In this document: positions 45,078 to 56,300 of the stretch, piece by piece
How the letters are laid out: every line of letters begins with the position of its first letter
Numbering within the stretch: position 1 is the stretch's first letter
Origin: Diphasiastrum complanatum
Lineage: Eukaryota; Streptophyta; Lycopodiopsida; Lycopodiales; Lycopodiaceae
Assembly: GCA_029204225.1 (NCBI GenBank)
Contig: CM055102.1
Location: 518,839 to 582,838 of the forward strand
Length of the DNA: 64,000 bases
Direction of reading: 5' to 3'
Program-made: the position numbers and the translations under genes
The notes under the pieces: model-generated
Databases searched by the model: none
What the model saw: only the letters and a program-made list of their open reading frames with translations
What the model was told of the DNA's origin: nothing

Positions 45078-46214
45078 TGAAGAAACTTGGAGTTTCTACC
45101 CAGAAAGCGCTTCTAGCTTGTGACCCAATACCTGCAGAGATACACGCAAACCTGCAACCACAACAGGCAACCACACCGCAAGGCCAAGGCCAAGGAAACA
45201 CACCACAAAGGCCTCCGCCCAACATACCGCCAAGACTCCAAAAGAGTCCGGCATGCGGTCACCATGAGGAAAGGACTCACCGCCAAGGCACCACCGAAGG
45301 ACCGTAGGTCAACGTATGCAGTCTGCAGGCGGCTTCAACACTCGAAGAAGGACGACCACCCAGGCATGACATACTTGCCAATTGTGGTCACTATGCAGCT
45401 ACGATAACCAACGATGAAGGCTTTGCGCACAGTATGTGGTTGAGCTCAAGACCAGAAAGAACACCAGGGAGCCACAATGGCTTCGTCTACTGTCGTGAGG
45501 CGGCTACAATTGCGGTGCACCTTCACGACCCAAATACAGGCATCACCAACAAAGTACCAGATGGAGAGCGAGTTGCATGGATGATAACGACGGACAACCA
45601 GAAGCCATTAGAAGTGGCTTAATGAGTTCTTGTAATCACTGCTGATGAAGCTTAAACCATTTTCTCTGTTTCTATATATAGAGGATGAACGAGAGAAAAA
45701 ATATTGCATAGTTGAGACTGATAATGTAAGAGTCCACTAGTAAGTAGACCAAATGTTCATAAGTTGAGTTGATGAGTCCAATAAGGGCACAAAGAGATAG
45801 ATACAGGTGTATGCTAGTAAGCTACACTTAGTGTTTGTAAGAGACAAATATTCTCTTGCGGTAACCCGTTGTGTGGTATGCCAGACAACGCTCAAAGGAT
45901 CACTATAATAATATAGATGCTTTCGCACCTCTTGCCTAAGTGTATAATCTTGAATGCTTAATGCTTGCTCATTGTCGTTATATGTTCAGCTATTATTTTC
46001 TATTCCGCACAAAGGCTCGTTTATTAATTGAATGCCTGTAAATCAACACTAGATAGGCAGTTTTCATCTATAGCTTGGAAGATGATAGATCTTAGTTTGT
46101 AGCAATAGCTGTGGTTAAGAGTTCGACTCTATCTAAGCATATCAGGAATCCGAGAGAGCACGACATCATAAGGTTTATCAGTGATGTTAGAGCATATCTG
46201 AGTGTTTCCCATCA
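45078..46214 (+). repeat. 5' LTR of copia I
   Basis: TGAAGAAACTTGGAG ... GTTTCCCATCA, 1137 bp. It contains a TATA-like CTATATATA at 45672-45680, likely the U3 promoter. Short open frames inside (45120-45407, 45434-45622) are LTR sequence read by chance and are not genes. Confidence 0.92.
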
Positions 46215-46215
46215 G

Positions 46216-46227
46216 TGGTATCAGAGC
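46216..46227 (+). other. Primer binding site of copia I
   Basis: TGGTATCAGAGC one base after the LTR end; complement of the initiator tRNA-Met 3' end. Confidence 0.95.
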
Positions 46228-46280
46228 AGATTGATAGGAATGAAAGATCCTTAATGCAAGCTGATACATCGTAAGCTATA

Positions 46281-46830
46281 ATGGCATCGATAAGCAACAT
46301 TCAATCGAAGATATGCACCATTCTTTAGGCAGATGGGTCAAACTACTTGGCCTGGAAGGTGAAGACTTTCTTCATCCTAAGACTCTACTGGCCAAGGATC
46401 CTCATATGACTCTTGATAAAACAATAGCCGAGATCAAAGAAGAGGTGGAAGCAAGAGCGCACTACGATGATAGACATGAGTCTGATCAATCTCTATATAG
46501 CAACAAGAATCAATGCAAGAAGAAGCTTCAGCCTAAGAGGGAGTCATCTTGAAGATCAGATCATAGTCAATAGAAGGAAGGCGACAAAGAAGGAAGATCG
46601 AAGGCACCTACCAAGCGAAAACCATAAGGTGGTGACAAGAAATTCTACATTAGATGCAGATGTGATGGAATATCGTTGATGAATGTTGGTTAAATCTAAA
46701 CATTCAATGTGTACACTACTGTCATAAGCAAGGCCATGCAGCCATGGATTGCTATGAGAATCCAAGAAACAAGGTAGGAAGGACCCCTCGTCATATGTAG
46801 AGGAGCTAGAGTCCTCTAACAATCCATCTG
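46281..46830 (+). pseudogene. gag: Copia I gag (shortened)
   Basis: ATG at 46281 (MASISNIQSKICTIL...), with a stop after 15 residues and a following NYLAWKV-type gag motif. Much of the capsid region is deleted or frame-shifted: acidic and basic pieces at 46430-46600 correspond to its C-terminal half. The zinc knuckle near 46707-46753 reads CVHYCHKQGHAAMDC. The first Cys pair is separated by three residues rather than the usual two, an insertion that should impair zinc binding. Confidence 0.65.
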
Positions 46831-46871
46831 CTTACCTAGGCACTAATGTATGCACTATATCTCAAGCTGAT

Positions 46872-48280
46872 ATGCAAGAAGTGATTCTTGACCTTTGGGC
46901 TACGTCACACTTTCTGACCACAAAGCACATGATTGTTGATTACCGACAGACGGATTCCTCTAGATACATTATTTTGGGAGATGGATCGAAGCACCAAGTA
47001 AGTGGAACGGGCCGGGTATGGATGTATGCCAATGGCAAAGATAGGAAGCTCGACGACATGCTATACATCCCAAACACTTCAAAAGGATCTTTTATATGTC
47101 ACGAAGTTGGAGATGTAGGCATGAGCGTTACCTTTGCAGATGACTCATGTGAAGTGACTGAAGCAAACACCACTCACATTATCATGCAAGACAAGCGTAG
47201 GAGGCAACTTGTATCATTTGAAGATACACGTTCCAACCGAACAGGCACACCATATCCACGAGGCCACGGACACTCTATGGCATAGAAGGCTATGTCATAC
47301 TAATACGATGGCTTTATACAAGGCTAGTCACATCAGAGTATTCATCGGCGTAAGCATCAAAGATGCAAACAGTCTGAAATCATGTGATGCATGTAACAAA
47401 GGGAATATGGCACAAACACCCTTCACAAGAGACTCGTTCAAGACAACAAAACTCTTGGAGATGATACATTCTGACATTTGTGGACCTTTTGACATGGTCT
47501 CATTGGGAGGCTAGAAATACTACATCACATTCATTGACAACTTTAGCAAGTTTTTTGTTGTATACTTCATACACAACAAATCAGAGGCACTTGATAAGTT
47601 TACAAAATTTGTAAACTGGGCCGAGAAATGGACCAAGAAGAAGGTGAAGTAGCTACGAACTGACAAAGGTGGAGAATATGTATCCAAACGTTTTGCCGAG
47701 TTCTGTAGCAATCGCGGAATCTTACACTTGAAGGCCACAACTTACACACCAAAACACAACAGTGTTGCCAAAAGAAGGAACCGCACACTCATGGAAGCCA
47801 CAAGGTCCATGATGGCTTACTCAAAAGTGTCAAAATGGTTATGGGCTGAAGCAATAGCTACATGCAACTACATTCAAATCTAGCATTCCTAATACCACCC
47901 CACACGAAGTCTGGTGGAACAACAAGTCGATTCTAGCTCACGTTCGCATATTTGGATGTGTAGCATATGCACACATACTAGACCAAAAGCAAAAGAAACT
48001 GGATGAAAAAGTCGAATAAGGCTTTCTTGTTGGGTATGATGCAACATACTATAGGATCTATATGTCAGAGACCAAGCAAATCAAGACTGTAAGAGATGTC
48101 AAATTTGATGAAGCTAGAACGATGGCTGACGAAGATTCTATTGGCTACGAGATTCTGAGCAAGACATATTATGACTTGCCCACATCGATAGAGGGAGCAA
48201 ACAATGAACACTTGGATCAAGATGTTCACTTACCACCTGAGTTGAGTGACAACTCAGACGATGAACCAGCCTGTAGCTAG
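46872..48280 (+). pseudogene. pol: Copia I protease-integrase
   Basis: Protease with the catalytic DSGA replaced by DLWAT (LDLWATSHF, near 46890), so inactive. Pre-integrase zinc region HRRLCHTNTM and CDACNKGNMAQ (47280-47410); integrase HSDICGP (near 47470), LRTDKGGEY (near 47655) and a degraded NSVAKRRNRT where the catalytic Glu is Lys (near 47765). Then GYDATYYRIYMSE-like sequence near 48040. Stops at about 47512, 47650, 47880 and 48018 plus frameshifts. Non-functional. Confidence 0.8.
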
Positions 48281-48368
48281 AACACCAGGGACCCACAATG
48301 GTTCCGCACCTAGCCACAAAGACAAAGGCAAAGCAATAGCAGAACCTGAGCAATCTCTATGAAAATCC

Positions 48369-49860
48369 ATGAGAGAGCGCAAACCACCTGTCATATATGC
48401 ACCTGGCAGTTCATCCTCTACAATGGAAGAATTTTGTGGATTCGGAGGTGAACCACAAACCTATGAAGAAGCCATTGATAGTCCAGAGAAGGCCAAATGG
48501 ATACAAGCCATGGAAGAAGAAATATGCTTCATGGGGACTCTTGAACTAGTTCCAGATGGCAGAAACATTATGAAGTGCAAATGGATCTACAAGTATAAGT
48601 ATGGAGCTATTGGTAAGGTTTCACGAGCATACCTCCATATGTTTGTTGATCGCATACACAGCAACATACAGCGCTTGAAGATCCACATTGTGGACGAAAA
48701 GACTGCATTCCTACATGGAGAACTCAAGGAGGAACTCTACATGGATCAGCCATGGCTTTTTGTGTAAATCATTTGCTGAGTACGCATGCCGGATGCACAA
48801 AAGCATCTACGAATTGAAACAGTCCGCCAGATAATGGTATAAGAAGAAGGATCATGCTCTAAGATCCTTAGGCTTCCCAGGTTTGATAGTTGATTACAAT
48901 GTCTATGTAAAGGTCGTGCATGGAGAGATCATCATAATCGATGTCTACGTAGATGACATACTCATCCTATCAAGGGGTGATGACTTGATTGCACAAGTGA
49001 AGCAGGATATCTCCAAACACTTTGAGATATCAGACGTGGGTGAAGCATGATGCTATCTAGGATTAGAAATCGATCGAGACCTTGAGAACGACAAATTGTA
49101 TTTGCACCAGTCGAGGTATACTCGAAGGATCATTGATGACTTTCAGATGACTGAATGCAAAGGAGTCAACACTCTGATGGTTCCAGGCACAGTGCTGACC
49201 AATGCAGACTATTTGAAGAATGACGAAGAAAGCAAAGCTATGCTCAACAAGCCTTACAGAAGGTTGAGAGGTTCATTGATGTATTTGGCAGACAACACAA
49301 GACTGGACATTGCATATGCAATGTTCAGATTAAGTTAGTTCAATATCAATTTAGAACCTATACACTGGAAGATCACCAAAAGAGTCTTAAATACCAGCAA
49401 CAAACAAAGGATTACGGTCTGTGCTATTCACGTGGAACAAGATTTCAAGTCAAGTCCTATAGTGACGCCAGCTGGGGCCATCATTGAAGGATGATTGTAA
49501 GAGTGTTTCAAGAGGATACACCATAGCAGCAGATGCCACCGTTCTATGGGTGAGTAAGAAGCAACTCTCACTGGACAATCATCTTGTGAAGCAGAATACA
49601 TCATTGCCGCAAAGATGGCCAACGAATTGCCATGGATCAAACAGTTCCTAGACGGACTGAGAGAGAGTACTCATGAGTCGTTGATCCTCTACGTGGACAA
49701 CACCTCTACCATACACCTGACAAAGGACCATGTATTTCATTCAAGAACGAAACACATTTCGATCAAATACCACTTGATCAGAGACATGGTTGAGAAAGAC
49801 AAGCTGAGAACTATGTTCATTTAGAGGGTTGCTGATATATTCACTAAACCCTTAGACAAG
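48369..49860 (+). pseudogene. pol: Copia I reverse transcriptase-RNase H
   Basis: RT start with EPQTYEEAIDSPEKAKWIQAM and MKCKWIYKYKYG; a missing stretch, then DEKTAFLHGELKEELYMDQ (near 48700); YVDDILILSRGDD (near 48950); LRGSLMYLADNTRLDIAYA. The RNase H part (about 49330-49850) has SCEAEYI, ELPWIKQFLDGL, YVDNTSTIHL, HSRTKHISIKYHLI and DIFTKPLDKG. Many stops and frameshifts. It is a different copia lineage from A, B and K. Confidence 0.8.
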
Positions 49861-49913
49861 GGATTGTTTGAAAGGCAAAGATCTAGCTTAGGAATCACAA
49901 GACTACCACGCTT

Positions 49914-49923
49914 TGAGAGGGAG
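49914..49923 (+). other. Polypurine tract of copia I
   Basis: TGAGAGGGAG just before the 3' LTR start (49925). Confidence 0.75.
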
Positions 49924-49924
49924 C

Positions 49925-51064
49925 TGAAGAAACTTGGAGTTTCTACCTACAAAGCACTTCTAGATGGTGACCCAATATCTATAGAGATACACACAAACCT
50001 ACAACCGCAATCGCAACCACAGCAGGCAATCGCATTGCCAGAAGGCAACACACCGCAAAGGCCTCCCCCCAACATACCGCCAAGTCTCTGCAAGAGTCCG
50101 GCATGTGATCGCCATGCGAAAAGGACTCACCATCAAGGCTTCGTCGGAGGACCGCAAGCCAATGTATGCGGTTTGCAGGTGGCTTCAACACTCGAAGAAG
50201 GACGACCGCCCAACCACCACATACTTGCCAGTTGTGATCACTACAACTACGGTAACCAACGATGAAGGCTTTGTGTATAGTATGCGGCTGAGCTTACAAC
50301 CAGAAAGGATGCTAGGGAGCCGCAATGGCCTTGTCTACGATCATGAGGCGGCTGCGATTGTGGTGCACCTTCATGACCCAAATATAGGCATCACCAACAA
50401 AGTACCAGATGGAGAATGAGTTGCACGGATGACAATGACGGACAACCAAAAGCCCTTAAAAGTGGCTTGATGAGTTCACGGTAATCACTGTTGATGAAGC
50501 TTAAACCATTTTCTATGTTCCTATATATAGAGGATGAACGACAGAAAAAAGGTTGCATAGTTGAGACTAAAAATGTAAGAGTCCGCTAGTAAGCGAGACT
50601 AGATGTTCATAAGTTGAGTTGATGAGTCCGTTAAGGACATAGAATGATAGATACAGGTGTACGCTAGTAAGCAGCACTTAGTGTTCATAAGAGACAAAGA
50701 TTCTCTTGTAGTAACATGATGTGTGGTATGTCAGACATCGCTCAAAGGATCACTGCAATAATATAGATGCTTTCGCACCTCTTGCCTAAGTGTATAAACT
50801 TGAATGCTTAATGCTTGCTCATTGTCATTATATGTTCAGCTATTATTTTCTATTCCACACAAGGGCTCATTTTTTATTGAATGCTTGTAAATCAGCATTA
50901 GATAGGCAGTGTCCATCTATATCTTGGAAGAGGATAGATCTAAGTTCGTAGCAGTAGCTACAGATAAGAGTTCGACTCTATCTAAACATATCAAAAATCC
51001 GAGAGAGCATCGCATCATTAGGTTCCATCAGTGACGTCAAAGCGTATCCGATTGTTTCCCATCA
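49925..51064 (+). repeat. 3' LTR of copia I
   Basis: 1140 bp, TGAAGAAACTTGGAG ... GTTTCCCATCA, followed by ATAAC. The TATA-like CTATATATAG at 50521-50530 is preserved. Differences from the 5' LTR are mainly C/T and G/A. Confidence 0.92.
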
Positions 51065-51069
51065 ATAAC

Positions 51070-51620
51070 AATAAGGTACTGTCCTTCACACATGTGGATC
51101 CAATATAGTACTTAAAATAGCATTCTACACACAAAATTTCAAGATATCAACAAGACATTGCACCAATGAGTATACAAATCCAAAGAGATCACTTTCATAA
51201 GCATGAATGAGAGGAGAGAGAGAAAGATCTACTCTTTCCATGTTTGTACACTATTTATAACAGTTCCTTGATCTATTTGGATGTGCTTGTCCAAGTTTAT
51301 CAACAAATAGAAAGTTCTAGATCTATTCCAATCCCTAGATCTAAATGGACTAAATTCAATGTACCCATCATTCAAATTTGAATTGTTCCAAACTCGACCT
51401 ACTTACATTTCCCATACTTTTCAAAAGTGGTAATCCTAAACAACTTTAGAAAGTTTATCTCTAAGTCTAAAATGCATATTGGCTAAAATTGCCAAATGAA
51501 CAAAACATTGACAAATGTTAACTAGTTGACAATTTCTCACATTCCCTCTTCATCTAGTTTTAGCATAGACTTTACCATACTACTTTGATCCAAGTTTAGG
51601 ATGATCTCCATCCTAAGTAT
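51070..51620. other. Unclassified interval, LTR-like
   Basis: AT-rich host DNA flanking copia I, with a TTCACACATGTGGA motif at 51072 like those in copia A LTRs. No gene seen. Confidence 0.3.
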
Positions 51621-52290
51621 CACTACCACAAAAAATGATAATAGTGATGAAAGTTTGTGATGTTTATTTAGTAAATTCTAAACGTTGCTCTGCGATTTCT
51701 ATAGCAACAAATATATCATTTTTTAAATGTCGCTACTAAACGTCTCTTTGCGATATATTAATCATCATCGTGTGACTTAAATTATCTGATGCTTTGTGAT
51801 ACTTAATTTATCGACGCTTCAGCGATGTTTATATGACGTCCACCAACATTTGCTATTGAACGTCGTCGCGTGACGTTTGATCCGTAAACCAATTTCTAGG
51901 TAAACGACGTTGCAACGACAGTTAAGTAACCGTCGCAGCGCAACATTACACATTAGTGACGTCGAAGCGATAGCTAAGTGACACCTAAATGTCACCTTCT
52001 GTTAATTGTTGTTGGTGGGCGACGCTGTAATTAATTTGCAGACTGTAAAACCCAAGGAATGGCTTTTTTCTAGCGATGGATGTGGACTGTCACCATGCAA
52101 TGAACAACTTGAGTGACGGTACAACGACGATTAAACGTCTTCATGGGATGACGACGTTGTAGTTAATTTGTAGACTATAAAACCCGAGGGATGGTTTTTT
52201 CACAACGACACGTTTGCGACAGGTAGTAAATGTCGCAAGGCGAAGTCGTACAAGTCAAACGCTATTAAACATTGCTAAGGCGATACATAA
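51621..52290 (+). mobile_element. CACTA-like DNA transposon end (partial)
   Basis: CACTACCACAAAAAATG at 51621 resembles the CACTACAAGAAAA-type terminus of plant CACTA (En/Spm) elements. It is followed by about 650 bp packed with short direct and inverted repeats of the form GCGACG, ACGTCGC and AACGTC, as in CACTA subterminal regions. No transposase and no matching TAGTG end were found, so it is a partial or non-autonomous copy. Confidence 0.5.
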
Positions 52291-53839
52291 TGCAAAAATT
52301 GAACATGTTGAGTCCTTATGTTGAGATTCTAGTGTTTGGTTGCTCTCATTCTTGTGATATCACTGATGATGTCTTGGGTGAGCTTCTTGTGCACATTGGT
52401 GTGAAATTTTAGACTGTCTTTTAGATTGCGATTGTCTGTAAGTGCTCTTAATTAATATATACCATATATAATTGTTGCAGTGCAAAGCATACTGTTTTTC
52501 TTTTTGTCACTTTAGCTCGAATGTCTTCAGCTCAAATTGCAGATGGTTGTAGATCGTTGTTGAAATTAATGTCACTATGAAGATGCATTGGCATGCAAGA
52601 GAAGGAAGCTATATGTTTGATGAGTAATTACAATGAAATTAATTTAATTACAAAGTTTTTAATAGAATAAAGAAGAAGAAAAGTGTGAAATATTGTATGA
52701 TCAAATGTTGAGATATTAATACAATTGATCTCTACTAGTAACAATTGAATATATTTTTTAATACAATTCAATCTGCAGACAAATCCTCAATTACATCGTC
52801 ATTGATATCTTGCCATTCATCTGAGTCAAGTTCTAAACTTAGTTCAAGCCTACGTATACATCCTGGAATGGTATGGTATATTGTGGTATGTTATTGTGAA
52901 AAATACAGATCCTAAGTGGATCTAAACTCCAAGATCATTGGCTTGAATGCTTGCACTCCAAACTACATAAGCTAGGAATTGGCAACACATTCTATGCTAC
53001 CTAGAATGCAAAGAACTTGATCAAAAAGCATTTATCACAAATGGAAACTTCCATAAACATCAAGTGCGGCCCAAAATAGCATTATACAGTCCATAATACA
53101 TCAGCCTATCACTTTTGGAAAGCACCTAAGATCATACACAATAGCTTGAAGACAATACACACAACAATGCTCTCAATGGAGGAAGAAACAATGACAATGA
53201 TCTATTGATCTCAATGAAGCATACAAAAGGTTTCTCCAACCTGTTCTCCACGACTTCCCTACTATTTATGGATGAGGAAGATGACTCTCTCTCCTCTCTC
53301 TAGAAGGTACTTGACCCTAGATATTCCCTATATAGGAAAAATAGCTAAAAATGGCTTATATGACCAAAATACATCAAAATGGTCTCATTTTGAAGGGTAT
53401 GAAGTTTGACACTTCATCATACTGAAAAAATACAGTAAATAAAAACATTGTGGCCTGGTTCACACGTGTGAAACTCCAGAACCAAAACTATTTACAATTT
53501 TAGCCAATTTAGGCCTCAAACTAGCTAGGAAATGTTGACAATTTTCACATTATGGTATGTTTTGATATGCTATGTTTATAAAATTTCTAGAATGTGTATG
53601 GTAGGTTTGGGAGGGTATGTTTAGGTATATTATGGAATGGTAGGTTTAAGGTATGGTATGGAATGGTATATTTATACATATGGTGGATACACTACATCGT
53701 TTGAATTTGTAGATATGTATGCCTACATAGGTTGTGTAACTTATTCTACTTTATTTGAATGTTCTATTTCATTCCATGTGATTCTAGAGAAATAAAGGTT
53801 GTATGTATGGAATTTTTTTGGGTTGAATGAGGATGGTAT
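52291..53839. other. Unclassified interval
   Basis: AT-rich with simple GGTATGGTAT-type stretches (52868-52900, 53555-53700). The 14-bp palindrome TTCACACGTGTGAA lies at 53459-53472. No gene recognised; 52900-53550 may be decayed copia LTR. Confidence 0.3.
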
Positions 53840-54770
53840 TGTCAAGACAAATATAGAACAACTGATCAGATAGATCTTGATTCTACTAACAAAGCGCGTA
53901 GTTTACTTGACAAAGGATGAGAAAGAAATGAACGCGAACTCGAAACATTTCTATTCGTGATCATCTTGAAAGATTTGTGAAACAGAGTCTTGTAGAAGCT
54001 TGTGGCTTTCTTGTTGAAGCTCAAAAGATTCGCAAACAGAATCTTGTCGCGAAATATTATGTTTCTTGTTCAAGTCTCAGATGTCGCGAAATTGTCGCGA
54101 ACAATTCACGAAACCTTCTGGACTGTTCTTCAAGCTCACCTGTCACGAAACTATCTCGAACAGTTCGTGAAATATTCTAGATTTCTTCTTCAAGCTCAAG
54201 AATTGTCATCTGTCACGAGCAATTCGCAAAAGACGAAAATGTCGTGAAGAGACAAGTGTCGCGAACAATTTGCGAAACACAAAGCTGAGACGAAGAGATG
54301 AACTGTCGCGAATTATTCGCGAACAAATTTTATTCGAGCCTGAAAACAGAGCATCTCTTTGAATATCAACCATCGTAAACGGTTAGATATCTAATGTTAC
54401 AACATTGAAAGGCCAAAAGACCTGTAAATAAAAGGCCAATAGACCTGTCCTGTAGCAATATAAATACATGTGCACTACTCGTTGTAATTCACTCACTCAA
54501 TCAGAGACACAACAACGAGATAAGACAACAAGAGATGTATATTGATGAATCAGAGTTATAAAAATTTGTTTTTGATCAATAGTTTCTTATTGTCTAAATT
54601 ATCTTAAGTTGTCTCTTATTTTCGCACATAATTTTCGCACGCATATTCAATCAGAACTAATATTGTTCTATTAGTACATAGATCAGATACAATCGCGATT
54701 GAAGACACTGATATTAGTTGGATTTATTCAAACTTGCATCGTGTTCTTTGTGGAAGAATAATTATTATTT
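53840..54770 (+). repeat. LTR-like segment with TCGCGA motif cluster
   Basis: Between 54044 and 54330 the motif TCGCGAA or close variants recurs about every 20-40 bp, often in facing pairs such as TCGCGAATTATTCGCGA (54306-54322). A promoter-like CAATATAAATA lies at 54464-54474. The arrangement (repeat-rich part, TATA, then untranslated-looking DNA) suggests U3-R-U5 of an LTR, but ends and target duplications could not be fixed. Confidence 0.4.
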
Positions 54771-55195
54771 TTCCTACATTCCAGTCAGCTTACAGCTGAC
54801 ATGGTCTGCTTCTTCTAGAATTCTATGGTTTGCAATATAGTGGTAATGCAATGGTGATGTACCCCGCTTGTCAATTGGCACATCAACGACTTGTTGATAT
54901 CGATCCTGCTGATAATAGATGCTCAACTTCAATCTGGATCTATCATAATTCGAATACCTACATTCTACAGTTTGTTTCAATTCTTTCTTTGATGCTTACA
55001 GATTGTAGATTATTACTAATCTAAGCAGTACAGGGAATGAGATTGAAACCTATCCTACTGAAATCAACATAATCAACAACACAACAACTACACAGAAACA
55101 ATGTGAATCCTACAAAGTGCTTGCTACAACTGTCACTCAACACTTGTAATAAGAATTCCTCAGGGAGTCAATTGAAGGTCTTCAGATGCCATAAA

Positions 55196-55290
55196 GCACT
55201 CCTAATAATTTTCCTTTGTTATTTAAGATGCGTTTCTGGAGCATATTGCACTCCTAATACTTTTCCTTTGGTATTTAAGGTGTGTGTGTG
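55196..55290 (+). repeat. 52-bp tandem duplication
   Basis: GCACTCCTAATAATTTTCC... at 55196 recurs at 55248 with few changes, followed by a short (GT)n run. Confidence 0.8.
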
Positions 55291-55710
55291 TGTCAAGTTA
55301 ATGGGACTATGATAACTTAGGGTAATATAAGGAGATAAAAATATAGGAATACGTTATGTTAGGTGATGCATTCCTAGCAAGCGAGGCCCCATTTCCCTAA
55401 CCTCGGGATCGAGAGGCCGAGGCCTCGGTGGAACGGCCTCAAATGAATGCATACCTATTTATTTATGTGTTTTTTAGGTTCGCATCCTTTCTCTCTTTTT
55501 TCTTTCATTTTTTTTTGTGTGTGTCTCTCTCTCTCTCCCCTCTGCTTTTGCTTTTGCTTGCGAATCTCGATCCAAGGGTAGCAGACGAGAAAGCTGGCGA
55601 GGGCAATAAGGTGCGCGCTGGCTCTCTTCCCTTCTTACCCCTCTGTGGCATTGCCTCTACCCGGGACTGTGGCCTTTCCTAGGCGCTTCTTCTGCGGCTC
55701 CGCCACTGCG

Positions 55711-55800
55711 ATGGCCTCATCTACCGAAGGAGCCCCGCAAACCGTGGCTTCAGATGGCAAAAGCAATGGAGTAGCCGTGGAAACACCCCCAACTCTACAG
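55711..55800 (+). CDS. Probable first coding exon of an unidentified host gene
   Basis: ATG GCC at 55711 in good plant start context (GCGATGGC), open for 30 codons (MASSTEGAPQ..., ending TPPTLQ) to CAG at 55800, followed by GTCTTT, a usable splice donor in phase 0. Upstream there is a TC-rich stretch (55480-55560) and GC-rich DNA (55560-55710), typical of a 5' UTR and unlike the AT-rich surroundings. The encoded N terminus is Ala/Ser/Thr-rich and not diagnostic. No convincing second exon was found to the end of the window. If the gene is real, its first intron exceeds 8 kb and contains a LINE, a gypsy relic and copia J. Confidence 0.5.
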
Positions 55801-55849
55801 GTCTTTATTATTTCATGAGTTTGGTTATCGCATTTATTACTTGAATCTT

Positions 55850-56300
55850 CTGTTATAGCTGTATGACTTTGTTAACTTTTCGCTCAACCTTAAACCCTAT
55901 TTTGCTTCAAATTTCTCGAATCATCTCATAAGATTCATGACCTTGGTTATAGCGATTTTACTTTTTTAGCTTTTTGCTCTCAACTGCAAACCTCTATTTA
56001 CTCTACAGTTATTTCACTATCGTATCTGTTTCCTCCACAGTTCTCTATTTACCATATCAAATTCCTGGCTTTGGTTGAAACCATATGACGTTCTTAGCCT
56101 TTACTCTTAACCGCAAGCCCATATTTGCCTTGCCCTACAGCTCATATCAGATCCATGACTTTGGTTTTAGCTTTATCACCTCTAAGTTTTTAGCTTTCAA
56201 CTGTAAGCTCCTGTTTAATCTACTTACCATATCAGATGCATGGCCCTGCATTATTCTTCTAGCTTGTCGCTGTCAGCTTTAAGCCCTCATGACAGGTCTT
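55850..56300 (+). repeat. Degenerate tandem repeats of about 100-120 bp
   Basis: Around four to five diverged units, each with a CATGACTTTGGTT-type start, a TTTTTAGCTTT block and CTCAACTGCAAGCC, then a CTACAG and CATATCAGAT block. They lie just inside the putative first intron. Confidence 0.6.

Larger units (their letters stand above)
45078..51064 (+). mobile_element. Copia element I, complete but decayed
   Basis: 5987 bp with two LTRs (45078-46214 and 49925-51064) and a perfect target duplication ATAAC (45073-45077 and 51065-51069). Internally: PBS, broken gag with zinc knuckle, degenerate protease, integrase, RT, RNase H, polypurine tract. LTR divergence looks near 10 percent by eye over the parts compared, far more than in copia A, so it is an older insertion. 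LTR ends are TGAAGAAAC...CCCATCA, unlike the TGTTG ends of the other families here. Confidence 0.92.

Noticed and set aside
45120..45622. Two plus-strand ORFs of 95 and 62 codons
   Set aside because: They lie wholly inside the 5' LTR of copia I; the matching 3' LTR has frames with different lesions.
46216..46227. tRNA-Met fragment TGGTATCAGAGC
   Set aside because: It is the primer binding site beside an LTR (as at 22283 and 63162); no tRNA cloverleaf surrounds it.
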